From Tropicibacter alexandrii (GTDB lineage: Bacteria; Pseudomonadota; Alphaproteobacteria; Rhodobacterales; Rhodobacteraceae), in the NCBI RefSeq assembly GCF_003667315.2, contig NZ_RCTZ02000018.1, forward strand, positions 1 to 64,000: a DNA stretch of 64,000 bases. The letters run 5' to 3'. Positions 25,634 through 34,502 of this stretch are shown one piece after another. A program made the translations under genes and the position numbers. The first letter of the stretch is position 1. Every line of letters starts with the position of its first letter. The notes below the pieces were generated by a model that saw only the letters and a list, made by a program, of their open reading frames with translations, had not been told where the DNA came from and did no database searches.

Positions 25634-27091
25634 ATGACAGGTCGGATTCTTGTGGTGGATGCGGTGCCCACGAACCGCATCATTCTCCGGGTGAAGCTGT
25701 CTGCCGCCTTCTACGAGGTGGTTCAGGCCGCCTCGGGTCACGCCGCAATCGCGATGATCCGCAAGGCCAAGCCCGATCTCGTGATGACCTCTTCGGACCT
25801 GCCCGACATGTCCGGTCGCGCGCTCTGCGCGGCCATTCAGCGCGATCCTGCCAATGCCCGCACGCCCATCGTCATCATCCATGGCGAGGAGGATGCCCAT
25901 GAACGGCTCGCCTCGCTCAGCGCCGGGGCCGATGACGTGCTGGTGCGTCCGATCGACGATCTGGTGATGCTGGCGCGGCTGCGCTCGCTGCTGCGTGCCC
26001 GCGACGCCGAGGCCGAACTGCAATTGCGCGACGACACCCGCCGCGCGCTGGGGCTTGGCTTCGAGGAAGAGACCAACGCCTTCACCCAGCCCGCGACGGT
26101 GAACCTGATCACCACCGGCAACCTGACCGACCCCGAAGCCCTGCTGCACGGGCTGCGCGACCGTCTCGACCACCGGATCGAACTCGTCGATGCCGAGGAT
26201 GCGCTGCGCGAACGCACCCCGGCACCCGACGTGGTCGTCATCGCCGAAGGGCCCGACAGCCGTGGCGAGGGGCTGATGCTTTTGCCGCAGATGCGGGCCT
26301 CGTCCCTGACCCGGCAGGCCGCGATCGTCTACGTCGCCCAATCCCACCAGCGCCGCGAGGCTGCCAGCGCGCTGGACATGGGCGCCAATGACCTGCTTGG
26401 CAGCGGGCCCGACCTGACCGAACTGGCCATCCGCCTGAAGAAGCAGATCGCCCGCAAGCGCACCAACGACCGGCTGCGCGCCAATCTGCGCGACGGGCTG
26501 CGCGCCGCCGTCGCCGACCCGCTGACCGGGCTCTACAACCGTCGCTACGCGATGCCGCATATCCGCAAGCTCGCCGAGCGCGCCGCTGAACAGCGCCGTC
26601 CCTACACGCTTCTGGTGGCGGACTTGGATCACTTCAAGCAGGTCAATGACCGCTACGGACACGGTGCGGGGGATGCGGTTCTGGTCGCCTTGGCGGAACG
26701 CCTGCGCGACAATCTGCGCGCCGCCGACCTGATCTCGCGCTGGGGCGGTGAGGAGTTTCTGGTGGCGATGCCAGACACCGACCTGCCCGCCGCCCGCGCC
26801 ACCGCCGAGCGTCTGTGTCAGGTCATGGCCCAGCAGCCGGTGACCCTGCCGGACGGGCGCGCGCTGACCGTGACCCTGTCCATCGGCGTCGCCATCGGGC
26901 GCCCGGGCGATCAAGCGGGGCCGCTGGACCTGATCGAACGGGCCGACCGCGCGCTATACGCCGCCAAGGACAAGGGCCGCAACACGCTGGTCATCGCCGA
27001 TCGCGTCACCGCCCTGCCGCGCCGCAGGCCCGCGCCAATCCAGCCCGAGGCCCATATCGGGCCGGAGGCCCGGCACGCCTCGCGCACCTGA
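25634..27091 (+). CDS. PleD-like diguanylate cyclase with degenerate receiver
   Basis: A 485-aa protein with two receiver-like domains followed by GGDEF (DPLTGLYNRR, then RWGGEEFLV). An RxxD allosteric site (RAAD) sits five residues before the signature, so product inhibition is likely. The first receiver reads MTSSDLPDMSG where PleD has a phospho-accepting Asp four residues before the Pro, so the acceptor is replaced by Ser, and the acidic pair near the N-terminus is VDAVP rather than VDDxP. Activation by phosphorylation at the usual site therefore seems unlikely. It is followed by a terminator. Confidence 0.9.
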   Translation: MTGRILVVDAVPTNRIILRVKLSAAFYEVVQAASGHAAIAMIRKAKPDLVMTSSDLPDMSGRALCAAIQRDPANARTPIVIIHGEEDAHERLASLSAGADDVLVRPIDDLVMLARLRSLLRARDAEAELQLRDDTRRALGLGFEEETNAFTQPATVNLITTGNLTDPEALLHGLRDRLDHRIELVDAEDALRERTPAPDVVVIAEGPDSRGEGLMLLPQMRASSLTRQAAIVYVAQSHQRREAASALDMGANDLLGSGPDLTELAIRLKKQIARKRTNDRLRANLRDGLRAAVADPLTGLYNRRYAMPHIRKLAERAAEQRRPYTLLVADLDHFKQVNDRYGHGAGDAVLVALAERLRDNLRAADLISRWGGEEFLVAMPDTDLPAARATAERLCQVMAQQPVTLPDGRALTVTLSIGVAIGRPGDQAGPLDLIERADRALYAAKDKGRNTLVIADRVTALPRRRPAPIQPEAHIGPEARHASRT

Positions 27092-27105
27092 CCCATGAAC
27101 GACAA

Positions 27106-27132
27106 GGCCCCGGTCGATCGCCGGGGCCCTTT
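27106..27132 (+). terminator. GC-rich hairpin terminator after the pleD-like gene
   Basis: GGCCCCGG (27106-27113), loop TCGATCG and CCGGGGCC (27121-27128) are followed by CTTT. It lies between convergent genes. The T-tract is short, so efficiency is uncertain. Confidence 0.55.
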
Positions 27133-27136
27133 GCGG

Positions 27137-27625
27137 TCAATCGCGCTGCCCGGACCAGCGTTCGCGCCGGTCAAGAATGTCCTGCAATTCATGTTCCAGC
27201 CGGTCCGCATAGGCGCGACGCGCCTCGGGGGACATGTCGCCAAGCATCTGTGCAAGGATCGCCTGCCCCCGCACGCGGCGCATATCGGCCCGCGCGCCCT
27301 GTGCTTCAAGCGCGGCGCGCAGCGCCTCGGGATCGAAAGGTTCGGCGCGCAGGACGGTCAAAGCCTGCTGGTAGTCCTCGATCAGGCCCGAGCCATCCTC
27401 GCGCCGTTGCCGGAATTCCGCATGCAGCGCGCGGCGCAGGTCGCGCCGCTGGTCCTCGTCGAAGGCACGGGTGAAGGGCAGCGCCGGGTCGCGGTCGCGC
27501 GGCGGGTGGCCCGGGGGTCCGTGCAGGAACGCCCCCACCGCCAGCCCCGCCACCAACAGGTTCAGCGCCAGCGAGCCGACCAGCACCGCTTTCACCCATC
27601 CCCGCATACCCGTCTTTTCGCTCAT
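27137..27625 (-). CDS. periplasmic metal-sensor/resistance protein (CnrX/RcnX-like)
   Basis: A 162-aa membrane-anchored protein. An N-terminal helix (AVLVGSLALNLLVAGLAVGAF) leads to a periplasmic domain rich in His, Asp, Arg and Glu with a long four-helix pattern (LPFTRAFDEDQRRDLRRAL), like the Metal_resist family. The start MSEKTG at 27625 is 5 nt past the anti-sigma-like gene. Its position after an ECF sigma and anti-sigma gene suggests it adjusts sigma activity in response to metals or envelope stress. Confidence 0.75.
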   Translation of the reverse strand: MSEKTGMRGWVKAVLVGSLALNLLVAGLAVGAFLHGPPGHPPRDRDPALPFTRAFDEDQRRDLRRALHAEFRQRREDGSGLIEDYQQALTVLRAEPFDPEALRAALEAQGARADMRRVRGQAILAQMLGDMSPEARRAYADRLEHELQDILDRRERWSGQRD

Positions 27626-27629
27626 GTCC

Positions 27630-27983
27630 CTATCCTTCGATCCATGCCAGATCATAACCGCTGGCCGGGTCCAGCCCGATTTCCCCAAGGCTCACCTGCG
27701 ATGCGCCGGGCCAATACTCGCTGACCGCCGCAGGCGGGCTGATGCCCAGCCACAGGCCGACAAGCGACGCCGCCGCAAGCCCCGACGCCCCCTTCCAGCC
27801 GCCCAGCGCCTCGCGCAGTTGCGCGAAGAACCCGGGCTCGGCCGCGCGCGCTCCGGCTTGCGGCATTTCGGCCAGGGCCTGCGCCTGCAGCCGCATCATG
27901 AAGTCGCCCGAGGGCATCGGAGCCTCGTCGCGCGCAGCGGCGAACAGTGCGTCCAGTCCGGTCTCGTCCTTGCGATCAGTCAT
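27630..27983 (-). CDS. probable membrane anti-sigma factor
   Basis: A 117-aa protein with a cytoplasmic N-terminal half (LDALFAAARDEAPMPSGDFM) and one membrane helix (GASGLAAASLVGLWLGISPP). It overlaps the sigma gene by 8 bases. The pattern is that of a small membrane anti-sigma factor that holds the ECF sigma inactive. The role is inferred from position and topology; no ZAS zinc motif is visible. Confidence 0.65.
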   Translation of the reverse strand: MTDRKDETGLDALFAAARDEAPMPSGDFMMRLQAQALAEMPQAGARAAEPGFFAQLREALGGWKGASGLAAASLVGLWLGISPPAAVSEYWPGASQVSLGEIGLDPASGYDLAWIEG

Positions 27984-28545
27984 CTTCCAACCCCAGTTCT
28001 GCCTTGCGCCCCGACAGGGCCGCCTCCAATCCGCGCTTGCCCCGCGCGGTCAGGGATTCCACGGCGCGCACGCCGAGATCCATGATCTCGGCGATCTCGG
28101 GGTTCGAAAGCCCCTCGATATGGCGCAGGATCACCGCTTCGCGCTGCCGGTCCGGCAAGGTCATCAACGCCGCTTGCAAGGCGTCGGCCCGCGCCCGGGC
28201 CATCATCGCCGCCGCGACCGACGGCGCGCCGTCCTCCGGCTCCGGTATGGCGTCGAGCGCCGGGCCCGCGCGGCGGCGGCGCATCCGGTCGATGCACAGG
28301 TTGGCGGTCACACGGTACAGCCACGTCGTCACCCGCGCCTCGCCCATGCGCCAGTCCGGTGCCGCGCGCCAAAGCCGCAGGAGCGCCTCTTGCGTCACGT
28401 CCTCGGCCTCGGCCCGATCGCCGCCGAGCATGCGCATGGCATGCGCAAAGACACGCGGCCCGAGGCGCGCGGTCAGCGCACGCGCCGCCTGCGCGTCGCC
28501 GCGTGCATAGGCCGCAAGCAGGTCCTCGTCGGCGATATCGCTCAT
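27976..28545 (-). CDS. ECF-type RNA polymerase sigma factor
   Basis: A 189-aa sigma factor. Region 2 includes AEDVTQEALLRLWRAAPDW and TTWLYRVTANLCIDRMRRRR; region 4 includes LPDRQREAVILRHIEGLSN and an HTH in PEIAEIMDLGVRAVESLTAR. The start MSDIADEDLLAAYARGD at 28545 is preferred over an ATG five codons upstream. It would direct RNA polymerase to a small regulon, probably including its own operon with the anti-sigma and metal-sensor genes. Confidence 0.9.
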   Translation of the reverse strand: MSDIADEDLLAAYARGDAQAARALTARLGPRVFAHAMRMLGGDRAEAEDVTQEALLRLWRAAPDWRMGEARVTTWLYRVTANLCIDRMRRRRAGPALDAIPEPEDGAPSVAAAMMARARADALQAALMTLPDRQREAVILRHIEGLSNPEIAEIMDLGVRAVESLTARGKRGLEAALSGRKAELGLEDD

Positions 28546-28650
28546 GGCATCATATGGCATCTTGGCTCATGTCCCGGCGCTACCCGCTTTGGCGCCGCCC
28601 TGCAATCGCCGGGGCGTCCCGCAGAACGCCCCGACAGCGTGTCCCCGGGC

Positions 28651-29220
28651 TCAGTTGCCCTGAAGCCACCACGGACCATGGCCCTCGCCGCCGCGCCCGT
28701 GATCGCCGTGACCACGCATCCCGTGACCATCCCGTCCGCCCATCCGGCGCTGGCCCATGCCCGCTTGGGCGGTCTCCAGTTCCTCGGTGGAAATCGCGCC
28801 GTCCTTGTCGGTGTCGAACCGCTCGAGCATACGGTCGTACATCTGCGGCTGCGGACCTGCTGCGGCCATTTCCTCGATGCTCAGCTTGCCGTCCTCGTCC
28901 GCATCCAACCGGTCGAGCATCGCCTGCCGGCGCGCGGCCTGCGCATCGGCGCGCATCTTGTCGGCTGCGGCCGCCAGTTCATCGGACGACAGGAAGCCGT
29001 CGCCATCGGCGTCAGCCTCGGCAAACCGCGCGGTGCGCGCTTGCGAGAATTCCTCGGCGGTGACCTTGCCGTCGCCGTTCAGGTCGGCTTGCTGGATCAG
29101 CATGGCCGGTCCCGCCCCGCGCGCACCCTCGCCGCCCTTCATGCCATGCGCATGCGCCACGCCGCCAACAGCGAGCGCCAGCGCCACGAGACCCGAAGTC
29201 ATGTATACCACTCGTTTCAT
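28651..29220 (-). CDS. exported EF-hand calcium-binding protein
   Basis: A 189-aa protein with a signal peptide (MKRVVYMTSGLVALALAVGG, cleavage near VAHA-HG). Four EF-hand loops follow: DLNGDGKVTAEE, DADGDGFLSSDE, DADEDGKLSIEE and DTDKDGAISTEE, all with acidic residues at the calcium positions. The C-terminus is His/Gly-rich (GRDGHGMRGHGDHGRGGEGH), which could bind transition metals. It lies upstream of the sigma locus on the same strand and may share its regulation. Confidence 0.88.
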   Translation of the reverse strand: MKRVVYMTSGLVALALAVGGVAHAHGMKGGEGARGAGPAMLIQQADLNGDGKVTAEEFSQARTARFAEADADGDGFLSSDELAAAADKMRADAQAARRQAMLDRLDADEDGKLSIEEMAAAGPQPQMYDRMLERFDTDKDGAISTEELETAQAGMGQRRMGGRDGHGMRGHGDHGRGGEGHGPWWLQGN

Positions 29221-29344
29221 CTGCAAGGTCCTTCCTACTTGCGTTTCAACCAAGCCGCCTGTTTCCTAGGCGTCTCATGAAAGCTTCCACGCAGCAGCGG
29301 GCGGGTTCCGTCGGTCTTTTGCGAAAAAAGACGATCCGGCGTCC

Positions 29345-29438
29345 AAGGCCTTTCGAAAGGCCTTGATCCACGCAAATTCGAATTTGCGTTCCAAGCGCCT
29401 TCGAAGGCGCTTGGCCCAAGGCGCTTCGAAGCGCCTTG
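29345..29438. repeat. four consecutive palindromes, all centred on TTCGAA
   Basis: Perfect palindromes occupy 29345-29364 (AAGGCCTTTCGAAAGGCCTT), 29370-29389 (ACGCAAATTCGAATTTGCGT), 29391-29414 (24 bp, starting CCAAGCGCCTTCGAA) and 29417-29438 (22 bp, starting CAAGGCGCTTCGAA). Each has TTCGAA at its centre but different arms. They fill the gap between two divergent genes. They could be strong cruciforms, a repeat-element array, or regulator sites. Confidence 0.85.
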
Positions 29439-29558
29439 CCCCGACCGGCACCGCGGTCCGAGCCATGTGACAGACGGACGCAAGGACATTCTGTACCCTT
29501 CCGTCAGCCGTGGTCCTGCACCATCTTCGTCGGACCGCGACAGGAGCCGAGTATTAGC

Positions 29559-29945
29559 ATGTGCAGCGCCGAAACCACCGAAGACCGTGAAACCTGGCCC
29601 GCCGTCCTGAAGGGCTGGCGCCGGAAATGCCCGAATTGCGGCTCCGGTCCATTGCTGCGTGGCTATCTCAAGGTGCGCGATCACTGCCCCGTCTGTCGCG
29701 AGCCGTTCCACCACCACCGCGCTGATGACGGCCCGGCCTACCTGACGATCCTGATCGTCGGCCACATCATGGCGCCGCTGCTGCTGACGGTCTTCACCAC
29801 GTTCCGCCCGGAGCCATTGATCCTGTTCACCACTTTCGCGGTTGGCTGTGTCGCCTTGTCGCTTTATCTATTGCCCCGGCTGAAGGGAGTGATCGTGGCG
29901 TTCCAGTGGGCGCGCGGCATGCATGGATTTTCCTCTTCGGCCTGA
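29559..29945 (+). CDS. DUF983 family membrane protein
   Basis: A 128-aa protein with two CxxC pairs (KCPNCGSG and HCPVCREPF), the DDGPAYLTI motif and two membrane helices (ILIVGHIMAPLLLTVFTTF and ILFTTFAVGCVALSLYLLP). This is the DUF983 signature. The cysteine pairs probably bind zinc. Its exact function is not known; it is widespread in alphaproteobacteria. An AGGAG lies upstream. Confidence 0.87.
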   Translation: MCSAETTEDRETWPAVLKGWRRKCPNCGSGPLLRGYLKVRDHCPVCREPFHHHRADDGPAYLTILIVGHIMAPLLLTVFTTFRPEPLILFTTFAVGCVALSLYLLPRLKGVIVAFQWARGMHGFSSSA

Positions 29946-29957
29946 CGAGGAGAGCGC

Positions 29958-30668
29958 ATGACCGACACGACCAGACCGGTGGACAAGACCGCCATCCGCC
30001 ACGCCGCCACCGTGATCGTGCTGCGCGACCGCCATACCCGCCCGAGGGTCCTGATGGGCCAGCGCGGGGCAAAGGCCGCCTTCATGCCGAACAAGTTCGT
30101 CTTTCCCGGCGGCGCGGTCGATGCCGCCGACGCGCATGTGCCGCTGGCCCGTCCGCTGCCACCGCTCTGCGCTGCGAGGCTGTCGGAGGACGCCGAACCG
30201 GCGCTGGCCCGCGCGCTGGCCGCTGCCGCCGTGCGCGAGTTGTGGGAGGAAACGGGCCAGATCCTCGGCGTGCCCGCCCCGTGGCCGGGCAACATCCCCG
30301 AAGACTGGCTGAGCTTCGCGGGCACGGGCCACCGCCCCGCCGCCGATGCGTTGCAATTCGTGTTCCGCGCCATCACCCCGCCGGGGCGTCCGCGCCGCTT
30401 CGACGCGCGCTTCTTCATGCTCGATGCCGAGGCGCTGGTGTCCGACCCGGACGATTTCGCCGCCGCCACGGACGAGTTGAGCCACCTGCAATGGATCGCC
30501 GTCGACGAGGTGCGCAATTTCGACCTGCCCTTCATCACGGAGGTGGTGCTGGCCGAGGTCGCTGCGCGGGCGCAGGATGACACGCCGCCCGACAGCGTGC
30601 CCTTCTTTCGCAACGATGACGAGGAAAGCCTGTTTCTGCGGATTCACGGCCAACCCATGGTGGATTGA
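29958..30668 (+). CDS. NUDIX hydrolase
   Basis: A 236-aa protein with a Nudix box: GGAVDAADAH then AAVRELWEETGQ, which supplies the REXXEE metal-binding glutamates. An insert between the Gly and the helix makes it longer than the simplest family members, as in the RPP7/NUDT8 or ADP-ribose types. GAGGAGAG precedes the ATG. It follows the DUF983 gene by 12 bases and precedes a hydrolase gene by 3, so all three form an operon. Confidence 0.88.
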   Translation: MTDTTRPVDKTAIRHAATVIVLRDRHTRPRVLMGQRGAKAAFMPNKFVFPGGAVDAADAHVPLARPLPPLCAARLSEDAEPALARALAAAAVRELWEETGQILGVPAPWPGNIPEDWLSFAGTGHRPAADALQFVFRAITPPGRPRRFDARFFMLDAEALVSDPDDFAAATDELSHLQWIAVDEVRNFDLPFITEVVLAEVAARAQDDTPPDSVPFFRNDDEESLFLRIHGQPMVD

Positions 30669-30671
30669 GCC

Positions 30672-31433
30672 ATGCTGAACGTGATCGAGACCGGCTCGCT
30701 GGATGCCCTGCCTCTGCTGATCGCCCATGGCCTGTTCGGGTCGGGGCGCAACTGGGGCGTGATCGCCAAGCGGATGGCGGATCACCGCCATGTCCTGACG
30801 CCGGATATGCGCAACCATGGTGACAGCCCGCAGACGGAGACGCACAGCTACCTGGACATGGCCTCCGATCTCGCCGAGGTGATCGAAACCCATGGCGGTC
30901 GGGCCGACGTGGTGGGCCACTCGATGGGCGGCAAGGCGGCGATGGCGCTGGCGATCACCCACCCCGAACGGGTCAACCGGCTGGTCGTGGCCGATATCGC
31001 GCCGGTCAGCTATGGCCACAGCCAGATGCAATTCATCGACGCCATGCGGTCTGTCGACCTGTCGCAGGTCACGCGCCGGTCGGACGCGGTCGAACAACTG
31101 GCGCGCCATGTCGAGGACAAGGCGCTGCAAAGCTTCTTCACCCAGTCGCTGGACGTCGCCGGCCGACGCTGGAAATACAATCTCGACACCCTGACGCGCG
31201 ACATGGACAAGATCCTGTCCTTTCCCGATCTGGACGGCCAGTTTGACGGTCCGACCCTGTTCCTGTCCGGGGCCGACAGCGACTATGTCCTGCCGGAGCA
31301 CCGCGACACCATCCGGCGATACTTTCCCAAGGCGCGTTTTGCAAAGATCCCCGGCGCGGGCCATTGGCTGCATGCCGACAAGCCGCGCGAATTCGAGGCC
31401 TCCCTGCGGGCCTTCCTGCCACTGGCGGATTGA
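30672..31433 (+). CDS. alpha/beta hydrolase (YbfF/ABHD11-like esterase)
   Basis: A 253-aa hydrolase. LIAHGLFGSGRNW gives the oxyanion region, VVGHSMGGKAAM the nucleophile elbow with catalytic Ser, LFLSGADSDYV the Asp region, and GAGHWLHADKP the catalytic His. It resembles small acyl-esterases. It is the last gene of the three-gene plus-strand set. Confidence 0.87.
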   Translation: MLNVIETGSLDALPLLIAHGLFGSGRNWGVIAKRMADHRHVLTPDMRNHGDSPQTETHSYLDMASDLAEVIETHGGRADVVGHSMGGKAAMALAITHPERVNRLVVADIAPVSYGHSQMQFIDAMRSVDLSQVTRRSDAVEQLARHVEDKALQSFFTQSLDVAGRRWKYNLDTLTRDMDKILSFPDLDGQFDGPTLFLSGADSDYVLPEHRDTIRRYFPKARFAKIPGAGHWLHADKPREFEASLRAFLPLAD

Positions 31434-31480
31434 CGGGCTGATGGGCTGACGGCCGGCCACCGCCTATGCGGGGGCAGGCA

Positions 31481-32443
31481 TCACGTGTCGAGGATGCGCA
31501 ACTCTCCGTCGAGCCATGGCAGCACCTCCAGCGCCGGGGCGATCACGGTTTCGCCGATCAGGTGGCGCAAGGTCCGCGCCATGTCGCGCGGCACCGTCCC
31601 GCCCCAATCCGCCCCGGCAAACAGCGACACCGTGCGCGCGAAAGGGGCAAAAGGCAGCGGGTGCGCCTCGAGTGCGCCGTGCTGGCGGACGGCGCGCATG
31701 TATCCCATGGGGGTCGTCAGCGTCCATCCCGCCCCGCGCGCCACCAGCGTCATCAGGGACAGGTGCGACCCGATCTCGAACCTGTCCGGAAAGTCGAGCC
31801 CCAGCCGCTTCAGCTGCGCCTCGACCTGCCGCCCGATCAGTTGCGCCCGGTCATAGCGCAGAAAGGGCAGCGCGTGCATGACCGCCTCTGCACCGCCCAA
31901 TTCGGCCGCCTTGCCGCGCCCGCAGACCAGAATGTAGGGTTCCAGAACCAGCGGGTGTTCCACGACGCCGTCCATGACTTCGCCCGACGACCCCGCCACG
32001 CCGACATGCAGCCGCTGGGCCACGACCTCGGCCTTGATCTCGTGGCTGGGCGCGGTGATCAGCCGGAACCGGCACCCGGCCATGCTGTCTGCAAGCATCG
32101 TCACGAGACGCGGCGTCAGGTCGTTGTCGAAATCGTCGATCATGCCGAGACTCAATTCCGGCAGGTGGCCAAGCTCCATCACGCTCAGTTCGTCCTGCGC
32201 CAGCCGGAGCTGGCCCAGCACCGCCCGCGTCCGCGTGAGAAAGCTGCGCCCCGCCGGAGTCAGCACCATCGGCCGCCGGGCATGGTCCACAAGCTCGACG
32301 CCCAGCGCCGTTTCGAGGTTGCGCATCTGCTGGCTGACCGCAGGCAGGCTCAAACCCGTCGCCTGCGATGCGCCCGCAACCGACCCGGTTGCAGCCAGCG
32401 CCTCGAACACTTCGAGGCCGCGCAATGACACTCCCTTGAGCAT
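31481..32443 (-). CDS. LysR-family transcriptional regulator
   Basis: A 320-aa protein. The N-terminal winged HTH reads LRGLEVFEALAATGSVAGAS then LSLPAVSQQMRNLETALGVE; the C-terminal substrate-binding domain begins LSLGMIDDFDNDLTPR. The start at 32443 (MLKGVSL) is chosen because the family always begins shortly before this helix; the open frame extends further. Its target is not evident, and the adjacent divergent gene is a lipoprotein on the same strand. Confidence 0.87.
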   Translation of the reverse strand: MLKGVSLRGLEVFEALAATGSVAGASQATGLSLPAVSQQMRNLETALGVELVDHARRPMVLTPAGRSFLTRTRAVLGQLRLAQDELSVMELGHLPELSLGMIDDFDNDLTPRLVTMLADSMAGCRFRLITAPSHEIKAEVVAQRLHVGVAGSSGEVMDGVVEHPLVLEPYILVCGRGKAAELGGAEAVMHALPFLRYDRAQLIGRQVEAQLKRLGLDFPDRFEIGSHLSLMTLVARGAGWTLTTPMGYMRAVRQHGALEAHPLPFAPFARTVSLFAGADWGGTVPRDMARTLRHLIGETVIAPALEVLPWLDGELRILDT

Positions 32444-32504
32444 GATATATCCCCACCCGGCGCCGGGATGTTCCGCAATCGGCCCGTCGTGGTCAAGCCG
32501 TCCG

Positions 32505-32885
32505 TTACAACCCTCGGCAGATCTGTTCGGCCTGCGCGGCGTAGCCTTTGTAGCGCTGCCAGAACGCCTCGTTGGCGGGGTTGTCGGATTGCCGGACTTC
32601 CTGCGCCCGGTGCGGATCGGCGTAAAAGCTCGCCGCCTTCTGCTGTTCGCCGCCACTGAGCGTGCCGGAGGCCACACCCTGCACGCAGCCGCACAGGCGC
32701 GTATTCGCCGCCTTGCGGCCCGAGCGCAGACAGGCCGCATAGATCGGGCCCGAGGTCTGGAACGTATCGATCACCGGGGCCGTGCGCAGCGTTGCGCCCG
32801 ATGTGCCGTAATAGCGTGCGTTTCGATCCCCGCCCCCGCAGGCGGCCAATGCCGCCAGCGCCAAGATCATCCCTGCTGTTCTCAT
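32505..32885 (-). CDS. small lipoprotein
   Basis: A 126-aa protein with a lipoprotein signal (MRTAGMILALAALAACGGG) and lipobox LAAC. The mature part has an internal CLRSGRK and CGCVQG cysteine pair and ends with YAAQAEQICRGL. No enzyme motif is visible. Similar proteins occur across Rhodobacteraceae without known function. A GTG one codon before the ATG at 32885 is an alternative start. Confidence 0.75.
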   Translation of the reverse strand: MRTAGMILALAALAACGGGDRNARYYGTSGATLRTAPVIDTFQTSGPIYAACLRSGRKAANTRLCGCVQGVASGTLSGGEQQKAASFYADPHRAQEVRQSDNPANEAFWQRYKGYAAQAEQICRGL

Positions 32886-33083
32886 CACACCTGTCTCTTG
32901 TCCTGACCTTGCGGGTTGTCCCGTCTGATGGCCAAACTGCCTTTGCGGGCATCATGCCCGAAACTGCCACGCTTCGCAACGCAGAGCGCACGCGTGCCAT
33001 AGAGTCGCAATGCGCGCAGAGGTTTCGACGCGGCACCTGTCGCGCCTACACTTGTACCAACCAGCAATCTCAAGAGTTTGGTC

Positions 33084-34502
33084 ATGCTTGCCGATTTTTC
33101 CGCCGAGACGCTGGCCCGGATGCAGTTCGCGTTCACCGTCTCGTTCCACATCATCTTTCCTGCCTTCTCGATCGGGTTGGCCAGCTACCTCGCGGTGCTG
33201 AACGGGCTGTGGCTGAAGACCCGGGACGAGACCTATCTGACGTTGTTCCAATACTGGAAAAAGATCTTTGCCGTCGCCTTCGGCATGGGGGTCGTGTCGG
33301 GCATCGTCATGTCCTACCAGTTCGGCACCAACTGGTCGGTGTTTTCCGACAGGGCCGGGCCGGTGGTCGGGCCGCTGATGGCCTACGAGGTGCTGTCGGC
33401 CTTTTTCCTCGAAGCGGGCTTCCTTGGCATCATGCTGTTCGGACGCGCCCGCGTGGGCGAGCGTCTGCACATGTTCGCGACGGTCATGGTCGCGCTTGGC
33501 ACGCTGATGTCCGCCACGTGGATTCTGAGCGTGAACAGCTGGATGCAGACCCCCGCGGGCTATTCGGTAAACGCGGACGGGCAATTCGTGCCCGAGGACT
33601 GGTGGGCCATCGTCTTCAACCCGTCCTTCCCCTACCGGCTGGTGCACATGGTGCTGGCGGCCTACCTGACGACCGCGCTGGTGGTGGGGGCCGTCGGCGC
33701 GCTGCACCTGCTGCGCAACCGCGCCGATCCCGAGGCGCGGCGGATGTTCTCGATGGCGATGTGGATGGCGGCGCTGGTCACGCCCTTGCAGATTTTCGCG
33801 GGCGACGCGCACGGGCTGAACACGCTGGAACACCAACCCGCCAAGGTCATGGCCATGGAAGGCCATTACGACAGCCACCCCGACGGCGCGCCGCTGATCC
33901 TTTTCGGGATCCCCAACGCCGCCGAGAAGCGCATCGATTACGCGGTGGAAATCCCCAAGCTCAGTTCGCTGATCCTCAAGCACGACCTGAACGCACCGCT
34001 GGACGGTCTCGATACCATCTCCGACGACGACGAGCCCCCCGTCGCCATCGTGTTCTGGAGCTTTCGTATCATGATCGCGCTCGGCTTTGCCATGCTGGGT
34101 CTGGGCGTCTGGAGCCTGTGGGCCCGCTGGCGCGGACGGCTTTATGACAGCCCGCTGCTGCACCGGGCGGCGCTGGCCATGGGGCCTGCCGGGTTCGTCG
34201 CGGTGCTGGCAGGCTGGGTGACGACCGAGGTCGGCCGCCAGCCCTTTACCGTCTACGGCCTGTTGCGCACCTCGGACAGCCTTGCCCCGGTGGATGCCCC
34301 GGCCGTGGCGACCTCGTTGATCGCCTTCATCGTGGTCTATTTCTTCGTCTTCGGCGCGGGCACCTATTACATCGCGCGGATGATGAACAAGCGTCCCGGC
34401 GCCCTAACGATCGGTCTGGCGGACGGCCCGATCCGGACCGCTGGCATCACCCCTGCCCTGCAAACCCACGGCCCATCGAAGGAGAGCCGCCATGGCACTT
34501 GA
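33084..34502 (+). CDS. cydA: cytochrome bd-type ubiquinol oxidase subunit I
   Basis: A 472-aa integral membrane protein: ARMQFAFTVSFHIIFPAFSI at the N-terminus holds the heme b595 histidine, and FGMGVVSGIVMSYQFGTNW and VEKxx-type helices follow. It is shorter than E. coli CydA and lacks the long Q-loop, like the CioA-type oxidases that resist cyanide. It oxidises ubiquinol and reduces O2 to water with high affinity. The ATG at 33084 is preferred over a TTG two codons earlier. Confidence 0.92.
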   Translation: MLADFSAETLARMQFAFTVSFHIIFPAFSIGLASYLAVLNGLWLKTRDETYLTLFQYWKKIFAVAFGMGVVSGIVMSYQFGTNWSVFSDRAGPVVGPLMAYEVLSAFFLEAGFLGIMLFGRARVGERLHMFATVMVALGTLMSATWILSVNSWMQTPAGYSVNADGQFVPEDWWAIVFNPSFPYRLVHMVLAAYLTTALVVGAVGALHLLRNRADPEARRMFSMAMWMAALVTPLQIFAGDAHGLNTLEHQPAKVMAMEGHYDSHPDGAPLILFGIPNAAEKRIDYAVEIPKLSSLILKHDLNAPLDGLDTISDDDEPPVAIVFWSFRIMIALGFAMLGLGVWSLWARWRGRLYDSPLLHRAALAMGPAGFVAVLAGWVTTEVGRQPFTVYGLLRTSDSLAPVDAPAVATSLIAFIVVYFFVFGAGTYYIARMMNKRPGALTIGLADGPIRTAGITPALQTHGPSKESRHGT

